The translations under genes were made by a program, and so were the position numbers. Below, piece after piece: positions 1 through 9,295 of a stretch of 64,000 nucleotides of DNA; the first letter of the stretch is position 1, and every line of letters begins with the position of its first letter. The stretch lies in contig CAWARK010000014.1 in the NCBI GenBank assembly GCA_963784415.1, forward strand, positions 930,001 through 994,000, given 5' to 3'. Under the pieces are notes generated by a model, which saw only the letters and a list, made by a program, of their open reading frames with translations, had not been told where the DNA came from and ran no database searches. Source of the stretch: UBA7672 sp963784415 (GTDB lineage Bacteria; Pseudomonadota; Alphaproteobacteria; Caulobacterales; Hyphomonadaceae).

Positions 1-2
1 CC

Positions 3-251
3 ACGCCTGATGCGCTTGGGGGCGTAACCGTTCCGGCCCCGGCGACTCCAGCCGAAGCCACGGCCCCGGCTGGCGCGACACCGGCGCCTGCGCCAGTGAC
101 CACGCCAGACCCGCTCGCGCCGAAAACGACCCCGGCGGCGCCTACCGCGACGCCCCCTGCAGCAACGGCTCCGGTTACGCCGGCGCCTGCGACAACTGCG
201 CCCACCGCACCGGCCAAGCCGCCGGAAAACGGTGGATCGCCGACGCCGTAG
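3..251 (+). CDS. secG: SecG, C-terminal part (preprotein translocase subunit)
   Basis: An open frame enters from the left edge and ends at the TAG at 249-251. The 82 visible residues are almost all Ala, Pro and Thr with a few Gly and Lys, and they end in a Gly-Gly-Ser-Pro-Thr-Pro type tail. No membrane segment is visible, because that part lies outside the window. A low-complexity Ala/Pro-rich extension directly upstream of pyrG is what is usually seen at the end of secG in alphaproteobacteria (tpiA-secG-pyrG order). SecG is a small inner-membrane partner of SecY and SecE in protein export. The assignment rests on position and composition, not on a conserved domain; another Ala/Pro-rich tail cannot be excluded. 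Confidence 0.6.
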   Translation, partial: TPDALGGVTVPAPATPAEATAPAGATPAPAPVTTPDPLAPKTTPAAPTATPPAATAPVTPAPATTAPTAPAKPPENGGSPTP

Positions 252-302
252 TCTAATCGCCTCTCGCTAGAGCGGGCCGAATCGTTAAACTGGGCATCCG
301 TC

Positions 303-1934
303 ATGAAGCGTTTCATCTTCATAACGGGAGGCGTTGTGTCCTCCCTCGGGAAGGGCATTGCCTCGGCAGCGCTTGGCGCCCTGCTACAGTCGCGCGGCTA
401 CCGCGTCCGACTGCGCAAGCTCGACCCTTATCTCAACGTCGATCCCGGCACGATGTCGCCGACCCAGCACGGCGAAGTCTTCGTCACGGATGATGGCGCC
501 GAGACCGACCTCGACCTTGGACATTACGAACGGTTCACCGGCGTCTCCGCCCGCAAGACCGACAACACGACCACCGGCCGCATCTACAAGGCGATCCTCG
601 AGAAAGAGCGCCGCGGCGACTATCTGGGCGCCACCATCCAGGTCATCCCGCACGTCACCGACGCCATCAAGGACTTCATCCGCTCGGACTCGGACGACGT
701 GGACTTCGTGCTGTGCGAAGTCGGCGGCACCGTCGGCGACATTGAGGGTCTGCCGTTCTTCGAAGCCATTCGCCAGTTCAGCCAGGAGGTCGGCCGCGAG
801 GCCAGCCTCTTCATCCACCTGACGCTGCTGCCCTACATCGCCACCGCCGGCGAGCTGAAGACCAAGCCGACGCAGCACTCTGTGAAGGAGCTGCGCTCGA
901 TCGGCATCCAGCCCGACATTCTGCTGTGCCGTGCGCCGATGCCGATTCCGCCGGAAGAGCGACGCAAGCTGGCGCTGTTCTGCAATGTGCGCCCGGAAGC
1001 CGTTATCGAAGCGCTCGACGCCCAGCACATCTACGAAGTCCCTCTGGAGTATCACGCGCGCGGCCTCGATCGCGAAGTGCTGCGCCACTTCGGTCTCGAG
1101 AAAGACACGACGCCTGACCTCAAGCATTGGGTGCAGACGTCGCAGACGCTTCGCAACCCGGACGGCGAAGTCCGCATCGCCATCGTCGGCAAGTACGTCG
1201 CGCTGCATGACGCTTACAAATCGGTCGTGGAAGCGCTCGGCCATGGCGGCATCGCCAACAAGGTCCGCGTAAACCTCACCTGGATCCCGTCTGACCGCTA
1301 TGACGATCCCAACGCGGACCTCTCCGAACTCGATAGCGTCGATGGCGTGTTGCTTCCGGGCGGCTTCGGCGAGCGCGGCGCCATCGGCAAGATGCGCGCG
1401 GCCGGTTATGCCCGCCGCCACAAGCTACCGTGCTTCGGTATCTGCTACGGCATGCAGCTGGCGGTGATCGAAGCTGCACGCAACCTCGCCGGCATCGAGG
1501 GCGCAGGCACCACGGAATTCGGCAATCCAACTTACGCCGCTGTCGGCCTGATGTCCGAATGGGTGCAGGGCAACACGAAGGAAGTGCGCTCTGCCGATGG
1601 CGATCTTGGCGGCACCATGCGCCTCGGCGCTTTCCCGGCCGTTCTGGGCAAGGGCAGCCGCGTCGCCGACATTTACGGCTCGCAGACCATCTCCGAGCGC
1701 CACCGCCACCGCTACGAAGTGAACACCGACATCATCGCCAAGCTCGCTCCGCACGGCGTCGTCTTCTCCGGCATGTCGCCCGACGGCAAACTGCCCGAGA
1801 TCATGGAGCTGACTGACCACCCATGGTTCATCGGCGTCCAGTTCCACCCCGAACTGAAATCCCGGCCCTTCAGCCCGCATCCGTTGTTCGCCAGCTTCAT
1901 TGCGGCGGCGCGGGACAAGAGCAGGCTGGTCTAG
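303..1934 (+). CDS. pyrG: CTP synthase
   Basis: CTP synthase makes CTP from UTP, ATP and glutamine in the cytoplasm, the last step of de novo pyrimidine nucleotide synthesis. The 543-residue length is normal. The N-terminal synthetase domain (about 1-270) opens with the family signature FITGGVVSSLGKG, the ATP loop. The C-terminal class I glutamine amidotransferase domain (about 290-540) carries the nucleophile Cys in GICYGMQ near residue 380 and the His-Pro-Glu of the catalytic triad near residues 515-517. The ATG at 303 begins the conserved N-terminus, so the start is certain. It lies 51 bp after the preceding gene. A P450 gene begins 11 bp after its stop and may be co-transcribed. Confidence 0.98.
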   Translation: MKRFIFITGGVVSSLGKGIASAALGALLQSRGYRVRLRKLDPYLNVDPGTMSPTQHGEVFVTDDGAETDLDLGHYERFTGVSARKTDNTTTGRIYKAILEKERRGDYLGATIQVIPHVTDAIKDFIRSDSDDVDFVLCEVGGTVGDIEGLPFFEAIRQFSQEVGREASLFIHLTLLPYIATAGELKTKPTQHSVKELRSIGIQPDILLCRAPMPIPPEERRKLALFCNVRPEAVIEALDAQHIYEVPLEYHARGLDREVLRHFGLEKDTTPDLKHWVQTSQTLRNPDGEVRIAIVGKYVALHDAYKSVVEALGHGGIANKVRVNLTWIPSDRYDDPNADLSELDSVDGVLLPGGFGERGAIGKMRAAGYARRHKLPCFGICYGMQLAVIEAARNLAGIEGAGTTEFGNPTYAAVGLMSEWVQGNTKEVRSADGDLGGTMRLGAFPAVLGKGSRVADIYGSQTISERHRHRYEVNTDIIAKLAPHGVVFSGMSPDGKLPEIMELTDHPWFIGVQFHPELKSRPFSPHPLFASFIAAARDKSRLV

Positions 1935-1945
1935 GGCCAGAAGCG

Positions 1946-3325
1946 ATGCCGGACACAGACCCTGCGCATCGCTTCGTCCCGCCGCACTGGCCCGTCGCCA
2001 CGGGCAATCCCAACTTTATCGATCTCTTTCGCTCCGTCTCGAACACGTTGATCGGCTGGTCGAAGGACGTTTACGCAGGCGGTCTGTATCAGGCGCCAGC
2101 GCCTGGTGCGCCGCTGATCGTGGGCGATCCCGACATCGCCGCCGCCATTCTGATCGAGCACGCGGACGCTTTCCCGCACGGCGAACAGTTCGACCGCCTG
2201 TTCCGGCCCGTGTGGGGCAGGGGCATCTTCGTCACCGAGGGCGCGGAGTGGAAATGGCAACGCCGCGCCGCCATGCCCGCCTTCCGCGCCGATCGCATGA
2301 AGGCCTTTGCGCCCATCATGGTGCGCGCCGCCGACGCCGCAATTGCGGACTGAGGCAAGGCCACGGCGCCGCTCAACCTGCACGACGAGGCCCGCCGCAT
2401 TACGCTCCGCGTGCTGCTCGATACAGCGTTGTCCGGCGGCGAGGACTTTCCCTCCATCGAAGACGCCAGTCGCCATATCGACGCTTTCATCGCCGGGATC
2501 GGCCGCTTCTCGCTCACCGACTTCCTGCCGATGCCAAACTGGATGCGCCCGTCGACGGCCGCCCGCGGCGGATCCTCGACCGCATGGCTGCGCCGCCACG
2601 TGGACATGATGATCGCCCGCCGCCGCAAGGACGCCACGCCGCGCGCAGATCTCGTCGACTTTCTCTTCGAAGCCGTCGATCCTGAAACCGGGCAGCGCAT
2701 GGACGACGAACTCGTGCGCGACAACCTGATGGGCTTCATCGCCGCCGGCCACGAGACATCATCCTTTGCGCTATCGTGGGCTTTATGGCTTGTCGCCTCG
2801 CACACGCCCACACGGCAACGCATGCTCGAGGAGATCGCTTCCATCGCTGGCGACGCCCCGCTAGATGCCGACCACCTCGATGGTCTCGTCTTTACGAAAC
2901 AGGTGCTGCAGGAAACTATGCGCCTCTATCCCGGCGCCACCGCCGTCGTCCGCACGGCTGCACGCGACATCGTGCTCGGGGCCCGGAAGATCGCGAAAGG
3001 CACGATGGTCGTTCTCGCGACCCACGCCTTCCATCGGCGTCCCGATTTCTGGCCGGATCCCAACGCCTTCGATCCCGACCGCTTCGCGCCTGATCGTCAG
3101 CATGTCGGCCGTCCGCGACTCGCTTACATGCCGTTCAGCGCCGGCCCGCGTGTCTGCATGGGCGCAGCGTTCGCCATGACCGAGTTGACATTGGTGCTGG
3201 CAACACTCACCCGCGCCATGCGGCTGGACCCTGATCCGGCCCGTCCGGTCACGCTCGCCGTCCGCCTCGGCGGATTCGTTGCAAAGGGCGGGATGTGGAT
3301 GAAACCGGCGCCCCGCTTTGCCTGA
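1946..3325 (+). pseudogene. Cytochrome P450, interrupted by an in-frame TGA
   Basis: A bacterial cytochrome P450 monooxygenase of about 459 codons, read from the ATG at 1946. The single frame stays homologous from end to end but contains a TGA at 2351-2353 (codon 136). Downstream are the I-helix oxygen-activating motif AGHETS (about residue 266), the K-helix ExxR as ETMR (about residue 322) and the heme-binding loop FSAGPRVCMG with the cysteine ligand near residue 403. The residues around the stop (AAIAD, stop, GKATAPLN) fit an original Trp, Arg or Gly codon changed by one base. Translation would stop before the catalytic core, so the gene is dead unless the stop is a sequencing error. Redox partners and substrate are unknown; no ferredoxin gene lies nearby. 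Confidence 0.85.
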
Positions 3326-3399
3326 TCCTCTTATCCTTCTTTTCACCGCTGCGATGTGATCTAGGTTAAGGGTCGGGATAGGCATCTTCCGGGGATAAA

Positions 3400-4975
3400 T
3401 TGACGAGCTCAGGCGACCAAACGCCCCTCATTCCAACCGATTTCGCCGCCATGGCCGAGCTCCTTCCGGACATGGCGTGGATCGCGAACACCCGTGGCCG
3501 TATCGTCTGGGGCAACCAGCGCTGGCGCGACTATACTGGCGCAACACCCGCAACGATCGGCGACACGGACTGGAGCAAGATCCACGATCCCGCCTTCTTG
3601 CCCAAGGTCCAGGAGATGTGGGCCACAGCCCTTGGGACCGGCGAAGGCGCTGAGATGGCCTTCCCTTTGCGTGGCGCCGATGGCCAGTTCCGCATGTTCC
3701 TTACGCGGGCGCGTCCGATCCGGAATGCCGGCGGTGACATCACGCACTGGCTTGGCGTCAACATTGATGTCCGCGCGCTGCATGCCGCGACCGATGCGCT
3801 GTCCGAGCAGAAGCGTATGCTCGAGGTTCTCAATCGCACGGCCGCGAGCATCGCGTCGGAGCTGAACCTCGAACGCCTTCTGCAGATGGTGACAGACGTC
3901 GGCGTCGAAATCACTGGCGCGGCGTTCGGCGCCTTCTTTTACAACGTGCTCACCCCCGAAGGTCTGGCCTACCAGCTCTATACGATCTCCGGCGTGGAGC
4001 GCGCGAACTTCGAAAAGTTTCCGATGCCGCGCTCGACGCAGGTCTTTGCCCCCACATTCAACGGCACGGGCGTCGTGCGTTCCGACGACATCACGGCAGA
4101 CCCGCGCTACGGTCACAACGCGCCCTTCAACGGCATGCCCAAGGGGCACCTTCCGGTGCGCAGCTATCTTGCCGTACCGATCATCTCGCGCTCGGGCGAG
4201 GTGCTGGGCGGCCTGTTGCTGGGCCATTCGGAGAAGAACATCTTCAATGCCTCGCATGAGCAGCTGATTGTCGGCATCGCCGCGCAGGCCGCCATCGGCA
4301 TCGACAATTCGCGCCTCTACGACAACGCCCAGCGCGAGATCGAGGAACGCCGCCAGGCCGAGGAAGCGCGGCTTGTCCTGCTGCGTGAGCTGAACCATCG
4401 TGTGAAGAACGTCTTTGCCGTCGCCATCGGCATGATCACGATGACCGAGCGGACCTCCGACACCAACGAGGCAGATGGCCGAGCGTCTTACCGGCCGCTT
4501 GCGCGCGCTCGCCAGCGCCCACGAGCTGATCCGGCCGAAAGTAAGCTCCAACAACCAGCAGCTCAACAACACCTCCGTCACAACCCTCATCGATCGCATC
4601 CTTGCCCCTCATGTGGGCGAGCAGTCAGGGCAGGTTGTGCTCGACCTCGTCGATGCGTCTGCTGGCCCGACCGGCGCCACCGGCCTCGCGCTTGTGCTGC
4701 ATGAACTTGCCACCAACGCCGTGAAGTATGGCTCGCTCTCGGTCTCGGACGGACGGATCGCCATTGGCTCGCGCGTCGCGGACGACACGCTAACCATAAC
4801 CTGGATCGAGCGTGGAGGCCCCACCATCGGCGGCGTCCCACAGCACAAGGGATTCGGCGAAAGCCTCGCCCGCATGAGCGCGCGCGGCCAGCTTGGCGGT
4901 GACATCACTTATCTATGGAATCCCGAAGGCGTCGAGATTACCATTCGTGCGTCCCTGTCCCGACTCGCGGTCTGA
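3400..4975 (+). pseudogene. PAS-GAF-HWE sensor histidine kinase with a frameshift
   Basis: A soluble sensor kinase of about 524 residues once a frame change is repaired. It begins at a TTG (3400), with a PAS domain (about 15-130, ELLPDMAWIANTRGRIVW), a GAF domain (about 150-310) and an HWE/HisKA_2 kinase domain. The phosphoacceptor His is in ELNHRVKN near residue 333. The reading frame is lost at about 4471-4474: the next part (LTGRLRALASAHELI, N-box HELATNAVKYG, WIERGGP, GFGESL) lies in the +1 frame up to 4975. The HWE hallmarks (N-box His and the WxE motif) are all there, but no single frame encodes the whole enzyme. A receiver protein follows 1 bp later. No transmembrane segment is seen, so a cytoplasmic stimulus such as light or redox is possible but unproven. 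Confidence 0.85.
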
Positions 4976-4976
4976 C

Positions 4977-5372
4977 ATGCCATCTACCTCAATCGACGCG
5001 CTCGATATGCCGGCCTCGCTCAGGGGCGCCCGAATCCTCGTGGTCGAGGACGAAGCCTTCATCGCGCTCGATCTGGTGATGGCGATCGAAGACGCCGGCG
5101 CCATTCCCGTCGGACCCGCAGCGACGGTTGCAGAGGCGCTGGAGCTGATCAGCCATGACCCGCCTGACGGCGCGATTCTCGACGTGAACCTTCCAGATGG
5201 ACATGTCGGTCCCGTGCTGGACGCGCTGGCCAAGATCGCCGGCGTGGTCGTTCACACCGGCGCCGGCGTGCCGCCGGACCTGCGCGCCGCCCACCCCACC
5301 GTGGCCGTATTTTCAAAACCCACCGACCCGCTTCACCTGCTGCTTCGTATCGCGCAGGAAATGAAACGCTGA
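4977..5372 (+). CDS. Single-domain response regulator
   Basis: A 131-residue stand-alone receiver domain with no output domain. The acidic pocket is in LVVEDE (Asp25), the phospho-acceptor is Asp69 in AILDVNLPDG, the switch Thr is in VVHTG (Thr94) and the conserved Lys is in FSKPTDP (Lys114). All residues needed for phosphorylation are present. The ATG at 4977 follows the kinase stop by 1 bp, so kinase and regulator form one translationally coupled pair. Such receivers next to HWE kinases typically relay phosphate or act as phosphate sinks; the target here is not shown by the sequence. In-frame codons upstream belong to the kinase gene and were not used as start. Confidence 0.9.
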   Translation: MPSTSIDALDMPASLRGARILVVEDEAFIALDLVMAIEDAGAIPVGPAATVAEALELISHDPPDGAILDVNLPDGHVGPVLDALAKIAGVVVHTGAGVPPDLRAAHPTVAVFSKPTDPLHLLLRIAQEMKR

Positions 5373-5375
5373 GCC

Positions 5376-6857
5376 TTATCCGGCTTTCGGCGCCGCCCCC
5401 GGCACGAGATCGAACGCAAACGTCAGCCGCGTCTGATCGCCACTGAACGGCACAGTCCCGTGCCACATGTAGGATGGGAACAGCACCAGCATCCCCGGCT
5501 TCGGCTCGACATAGTGCTCGGCCTCCAGCGTCGGCACGGTTGGTGAACCGGGCTTGCCGAAGCGGATCCAGCCTTCCTTGTCCTTCGGCGCCACCGTCTC
5601 GACATAGCAGGCCGATGAGAGCCAGCCCTGCGGGTGCACGTGATCGATGTGATAGCCCCCTGAATGCAGCCGCACCGACCACATGCCCTGAAAATCATAT
5701 GTACCTGTATTGCGCCCCCGCAGCGGATCGCTGCCCGCGCCGAGTGAAGCCACGTGCTGCCGGATCGGACCGTCCAGCGCCTCGCGTATGCCGCGCATGG
5801 CGGGAAGGGGATTGTGCAGGATGTTGATCGATTGGCTGCCGTGGCGCAGCGACTGCGCGAAGGGATGCGCCTGATGCCTGTGTACGCCATGCAGCGCCTC
5901 ACGCAGGTCGTCGACATAAGCTGACAGGCTGCTCCAACCCTTCGGCGTATCCAGCTCGTAGGCGCGTACCATCGACTTGTAGTCATACAACTCGCCAAAC
6001 CGCGCATCGCCCAGAATGCGCCAGGCCGTCGCCTTCAGCGCGATCGCATGCTGGTTCGTCGTTTGCCGCGAGAGCAGGGCGTCTGCGGTTTGCAGCGCCT
6101 CACGCGCCAGACCATTGGCCAGTTGCGCCTCGGCTAGGGTGACGAGCACGACAGGCTCGCCCGACGCCACCCGCACGGCGCTGTTCGCCAATGCCAGCGA
6201 GTCGGCCGCGCGACCCGCCTTCAGCGCCAGCTGCGCGGCAAAAGTCGCCAACCGCGCATCGCCCGGCTGCGCCCGCGACAGGGCGCTCAGCTGGTCCCAC
6301 GCCCCGGCAATGTCGCCCGCAGTTTCCAGCGATTGCGCCTTCACGAGCCACAGGCCGATATCCTGAGGAGCGTTCAACAGCGCCTCGTCGAGCACCTTCA
6401 GCATCTTCGCCTTGTCGCCCGTGAGCATCCAGACCTGCTGGGCGAGGTCGCGATGGGCGTCCGCATAGGCCGGTCGCCGCGTCAGCGCCTCCCGGAACGC
6501 CCGCTCGGCGTCCTCGGCCTTGTCCAGCGCCTGCAGGGCTCGCCCCCGGATCAGCCACGTCTCCGGCGCGTCCACGCCCTTGCGAAAGGCCAGACCCGCA
6601 TGCACCTCCGCCTCCGCCCACAGCCCGGAATCGCCCAGCGCGCTCGCCAGATTGTGCTCCGCAACGCCGCTCTCTGGGGCTGCCGCGACCGCCTGACGGT
6701 ATAGGGCAACCGCTTCCAGCGGTCGTCCGGAGGCCTGCATTTGCTGGCCTAACCGCATGAGTTGTCGAGCATTATCGTTCACGCCGCAGAACTCCGGGAT
6801 GGGGCGGGCAGTCGTACTTGCGGTGGGAAGGGATTGCGCGTAAGGAGCCCGCTTCAT
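5376..6857 (-). CDS. TPR protein with C-terminal 2OG-Fe(II) oxygenase domain
   Basis: A 493-residue protein with two parts. Residues about 30-270 are Ala-rich helical tetratricopeptide-like repeats. Residues about 300-490 form a putative 2-oxoglutarate/Fe(II) dioxygenase of the 2OG-FeII_Oxy_5 type: HIDHVHPQGWLSS holds the first Fe ligands, SYMWHGTVPF the distal His, and the Arg in QTRLTFAFD would bind 2-oxoglutarate. No signal peptide is present, so it is cytoplasmic. A later GTG at 6782 (starting VNDNARQLM, just before the helical repeats) could be the true start. The gene points towards the response regulator gene, with stops only a few bases apart. The substrate is unknown; TPR repeats suggest a protein substrate or partner. 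Confidence 0.8.
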   Translation of the reverse strand: MKRAPYAQSLPTASTTARPIPEFCGVNDNARQLMRLGQQMQASGRPLEAVALYRQAVAAAPESGVAEHNLASALGDSGLWAEAEVHAGLAFRKGVDAPETWLIRGRALQALDKAEDAERAFREALTRRPAYADAHRDLAQQVWMLTGDKAKMLKVLDEALLNAPQDIGLWLVKAQSLETAGDIAGAWDQLSALSRAQPGDARLATFAAQLALKAGRAADSLALANSAVRVASGEPVVLVTLAEAQLANGLAREALQTADALLSRQTTNQHAIALKATAWRILGDARFGELYDYKSMVRAYELDTPKGWSSLSAYVDDLREALHGVHRHQAHPFAQSLRHGSQSINILHNPLPAMRGIREALDGPIRQHVASLGAGSDPLRGRNTGTYDFQGMWSVRLHSGGYHIDHVHPQGWLSSACYVETVAPKDKEGWIRFGKPGSPTVPTLEAEHYVEPKPGMLVLFPSYMWHGTVPFSGDQTRLTFAFDLVPGAAPKAG

Positions 6858-6900
6858 CGAGCGGCCGGTCGCGCCGCCCCTATGCTATTCTGAGGCAATC

Positions 6901-7086
6901 ATGGCCGTTCCTAAGCGTAAAACAAGCCCGTCCAAGCGCGGTATGCGCCGTAGCCACGACCGGCTGCCGCTGTCGTCCTACGTCGAAGACAAGGAATCGG
7001 GCGAACTGCGCCGGCCGCACCATGTCGACCCGAAAACGGGCAAATATCGCGGCAAGCAGGTCCTCAAGGCGAAGACCGACGAATAG
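6901..7086 (+). CDS. rpmF: Large ribosomal subunit protein bL32
   Basis: A 61-residue basic protein with the complete bL32 pattern: it begins MAVPKRKTSPSKRGMRRSHD and ends with a Lys-rich tail. It is a small structural protein of the 50S subunit. The zinc-binding cysteines found in some bL32 proteins are absent, which is the common C-minus form. The gene is divergent from the TPR/oxygenase gene, with only 43 bp between the longest start of that gene and this ATG, so the promoters overlap. A GC-rich hairpin with a short T run follows at 7115-7135. Confidence 0.95.
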   Translation: MAVPKRKTSPSKRGMRRSHDRLPLSSYVEDKESGELRRPHHVDPKTGKYRGKQVLKAKTDE

Positions 7087-7114
7087 TCGCTCCTCGTCTC
7101 TGATTTAAGCGCGG

Positions 7115-7135
7115 CGGCCGCATCTGCGGCCGTTT
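7115..7135 (+). terminator. Probable terminator after rpmF
   Basis: An 8-bp perfect stem (CGGCCGCA with TGCGGCCG) with a very short loop is followed by TTT, 28 bp after the rpmF stop. The T tract is short, so termination may be weak. Confidence 0.5.
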
Positions 7136-7238
7136 GCATTTCCGCCGGCGAGCTGCGCGCCCAACCTGGCCGATTGCATCCGCCTCGGGTTCGCGACATA
7201 GCAGGCCCGCATTCACACCGCAGTCAGAGGGCCCTCCC

Positions 7239-8516
7239 GTGACCGAGATCGTTGACGTCTACGCCCGTGAAATTCTCGACAGCCGGGGCAACCCCACCGT
7301 CGAAGTTGAAGTCACGCTGGAAGATGGCTCCACCGGCCGCGCCGCCGTGCCCTCGGGGGCCTCGACCGGCGCCCACGAAGCTGTCGAACTCCGCGATGGC
7401 GACAAGTCCCGCTATCTCGGCAAGGGCGTCCTCAAAGCTGTCGCCGCCGTCAACGACGAGATCTTCCCGGAGCTGCTCGGTCTCGATGCGACTGACCAGC
7501 GCAATATCGACGCTGTCATGATCGAACTCGACGGCACACAGAACAAATCCCGCCTCGGCGCCAACGCCATTCTCGGCGCATCGCTCGCCGTTGCGAAAGC
7601 CGCTGCCCAGGCTTCGGCCCTGCCGCTCTACCGCTATGTCGGCGGCGCAAACGCACACATCCTGCCGACGCCGATGATGAACATCATCAATGGCGGCGCC
7701 CACGCCGACAATCCGATCGACTTCCAGGAGTTCATGATCCTGCCCGTCGGCGCCGAGACCTTCGCAGATGCGCTCCGCTGCGGCGCCGAGATCTTCCACA
7801 CGCTGAAGAAGTCGCTGCACGACGCGGGTCACAACACCAATGTCGGCGATGAAGGCGGTTTCGCGCCCGCGTTCAAATCCAGCGACGAAGCGCTCGGCTA
7901 CATCATGAAGGCGATCGAGAAGGCCGGCTACCAGCCGGGCGAAGACGTCGTGCTCGGCCTCGATGCGGCTTCCACCGAATTCTACAAGGGCGGCAAGTAC
8001 GTCATGGAGGGCGAGGGCAAGACGCTCGGCTCCGGCGACATGACCCGCTTCCTCGCCGACCTCGTCAACCGCTATCCCATCGTCTCGATCGAAGACGGCA
8101 TGGCGGAAGATGACTGGGATGGCTGGATCGAACTCACCAGCCTGATCGGCAGCAAGTGCCAGCTCGTCGGCGACGATCTCTTCGTCACCAACACCACGCG
8201 CCTCGCCGAAGGCATTGAGCGCAGCGCCGCCAACGCAATCCTCGTCAAGGTCAACCAGATCGGCTCGCTCACCGAAACGCTGGAAGCCGTGCAGCTCGCA
8301 CAGATCAACAGCTATGGCATCGTGATGTCGCATCGCTCCGGCGAGACGGAAGACTCAACCATTGCCGATCTCGCCGTCGCCACCAATTGCGGACAGATCA
8401 AGACAGGCTCGCTCTCGCGCAGCGATCGCATGGCCAAGTATAACCAGCTCCTCCGCATCGAGGACGAACTCGGCTCCGCCGCCCGCTATCTGGGCCGCGC
8501 CGCGATCCGGGCGTAA
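7239..8516 (+). CDS. eno: Enolase
   Basis: Enolase interconverts 2-phosphoglycerate and phosphoenolpyruvate in glycolysis and is a common RNA degradosome partner. At 425 residues from the GTG at 7239 it has family length. The N-terminus TEIVDVYAREILDSRGNP is the standard enolase opening and decides the start; the in-frame ATG 105 bp upstream would add a non-homologous leader. Mg2+ ligands and substrate residues are visible in VGDEGGFAP, SIEDGMAEDDW and LVGDDLFVTN, with the catalytic Lys in LVKVNQIGSLTE and the signature SHRSGETEDS near the C-terminus. In many relatives eno sits directly beside ftsB-pdhA; here those genes are 53 kb away. Confidence 0.97.
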   Translation: MTEIVDVYAREILDSRGNPTVEVEVTLEDGSTGRAAVPSGASTGAHEAVELRDGDKSRYLGKGVLKAVAAVNDEIFPELLGLDATDQRNIDAVMIELDGTQNKSRLGANAILGASLAVAKAAAQASALPLYRYVGGANAHILPTPMMNIINGGAHADNPIDFQEFMILPVGAETFADALRCGAEIFHTLKKSLHDAGHNTNVGDEGGFAPAFKSSDEALGYIMKAIEKAGYQPGEDVVLGLDAASTEFYKGGKYVMEGEGKTLGSGDMTRFLADLVNRYPIVSIEDGMAEDDWDGWIELTSLIGSKCQLVGDDLFVTNTTRLAEGIERSAANAILVKVNQIGSLTETLEAVQLAQINSYGIVMSHRSGETEDSTIADLAVATNCGQIKTGSLSRSDRMAKYNQLLRIEDELGSAARYLGRAAIRA

Positions 8517-8583
8517 GCTGTAAACCCGCCTTGGCGGACAATCATGCGATGCTAGGGTGCCGTGTACGACACGGAGCCGCGCC

Positions 8584-9201
8584 ATGAAACGATTCCTCGC
8601 CGCCGCCACGCTCGCGCTCCTGTTGGCGACGCCCGCGATTGCGCAGGAGGTGACGCTCGTGGCTCCGCTGCCTGCTGCTCCTGCCGGACCTGTCGTCACG
8701 CTCCACACCACGATGGGCGACATCCAGGTCACACTTGAACCCGAAGGCGCACCGAAGAGCGCAGCTCAATTCCTCGGGCTCGTGAAGAGCCGCCACTACA
8801 ATGGCGCCGCCGTCTATCGCATCGAGCCGGGCTTCGTGATTCAGCTCGGCGACCTCGATGCGAAGCTGGATTACCGCGCGCCAAAACGGCCGCCCATCCC
8901 ACTTGAGACCGAGCACAACAAGCACAGCCGCGGCGCCCTCAGCTTCGCACACGCTGAAGATCCCGATAGCGGCCAGTCCACCATCTTCATCAGCCTCGGC
9001 GAAAACTCCGGCCTCGACGCCACACCTGGCGCCCCGCCCAACACGACGGGCTACGCCGTCTTCGGACACGTCACCGCGGGTATGGAAATCGTGGACGCCA
9101 TCGGCGCCCTCGAACTCCAGCCCGACGGCGGCCCATTCCCGGGGCGTCTACCGAAGCAGTCAGTGGTCGTGACGAAGGCTGAAATCGTCAGTCCCGGCTG
9201 A
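8584..9201 (+). CDS. Exported cyclophilin-type peptidyl-prolyl isomerase
   Basis: A 205-residue protein with a clear Sec signal peptide (MKRFLAAATLALLLATPAIAQ, cleavage after AIA-Q) and a cyclophilin domain from about residue 36. Cyclophilin landmarks are HTTMGDIQVTLEPEGAPKS, GFVIQLGDL, FISLGENSGLD and YAVFGHVTAGMEIVD. The catalytic Arg is in YRIEPGF. It would speed proline isomerisation during folding in the periplasm. The ATG at 8584 gives a proper signal peptide; an in-frame ATG at 8557 would place nine extra residues before it. It stands alone after eno and before the kinase-TIR gene. Confidence 0.88.
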   Translation: MKRFLAAATLALLLATPAIAQEVTLVAPLPAAPAGPVVTLHTTMGDIQVTLEPEGAPKSAAQFLGLVKSRHYNGAAVYRIEPGFVIQLGDLDAKLDYRAPKRPPIPLETEHNKHSRGALSFAHAEDPDSGQSTIFISLGENSGLDATPGAPPNTTGYAVFGHVTAGMEIVDAIGALELQPDGGPFPGRLPKQSVVVTKAEIVSPG

Positions 9202-9295
9202 GCCTTTGCAATTTTTGCCACTCGGTTTGCCCGGCGCTTTGATGCTAGGGTAAGTTTCGGACTCGTCCGAACGCTTGCCCGCGGAGGCCGCGACG

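Noticed and set aside
384..1421. A long minus-strand frame across pyrG
   Set aside because: It mirrors the codon periodicity of pyrG and has no family signature; it is a high-GC shadow.
2351..2353. TGA in the P450 read as selenocysteine
   Set aside because: There is no selenocysteine insertion context, and the site is not a catalytic position in P450 enzymes.
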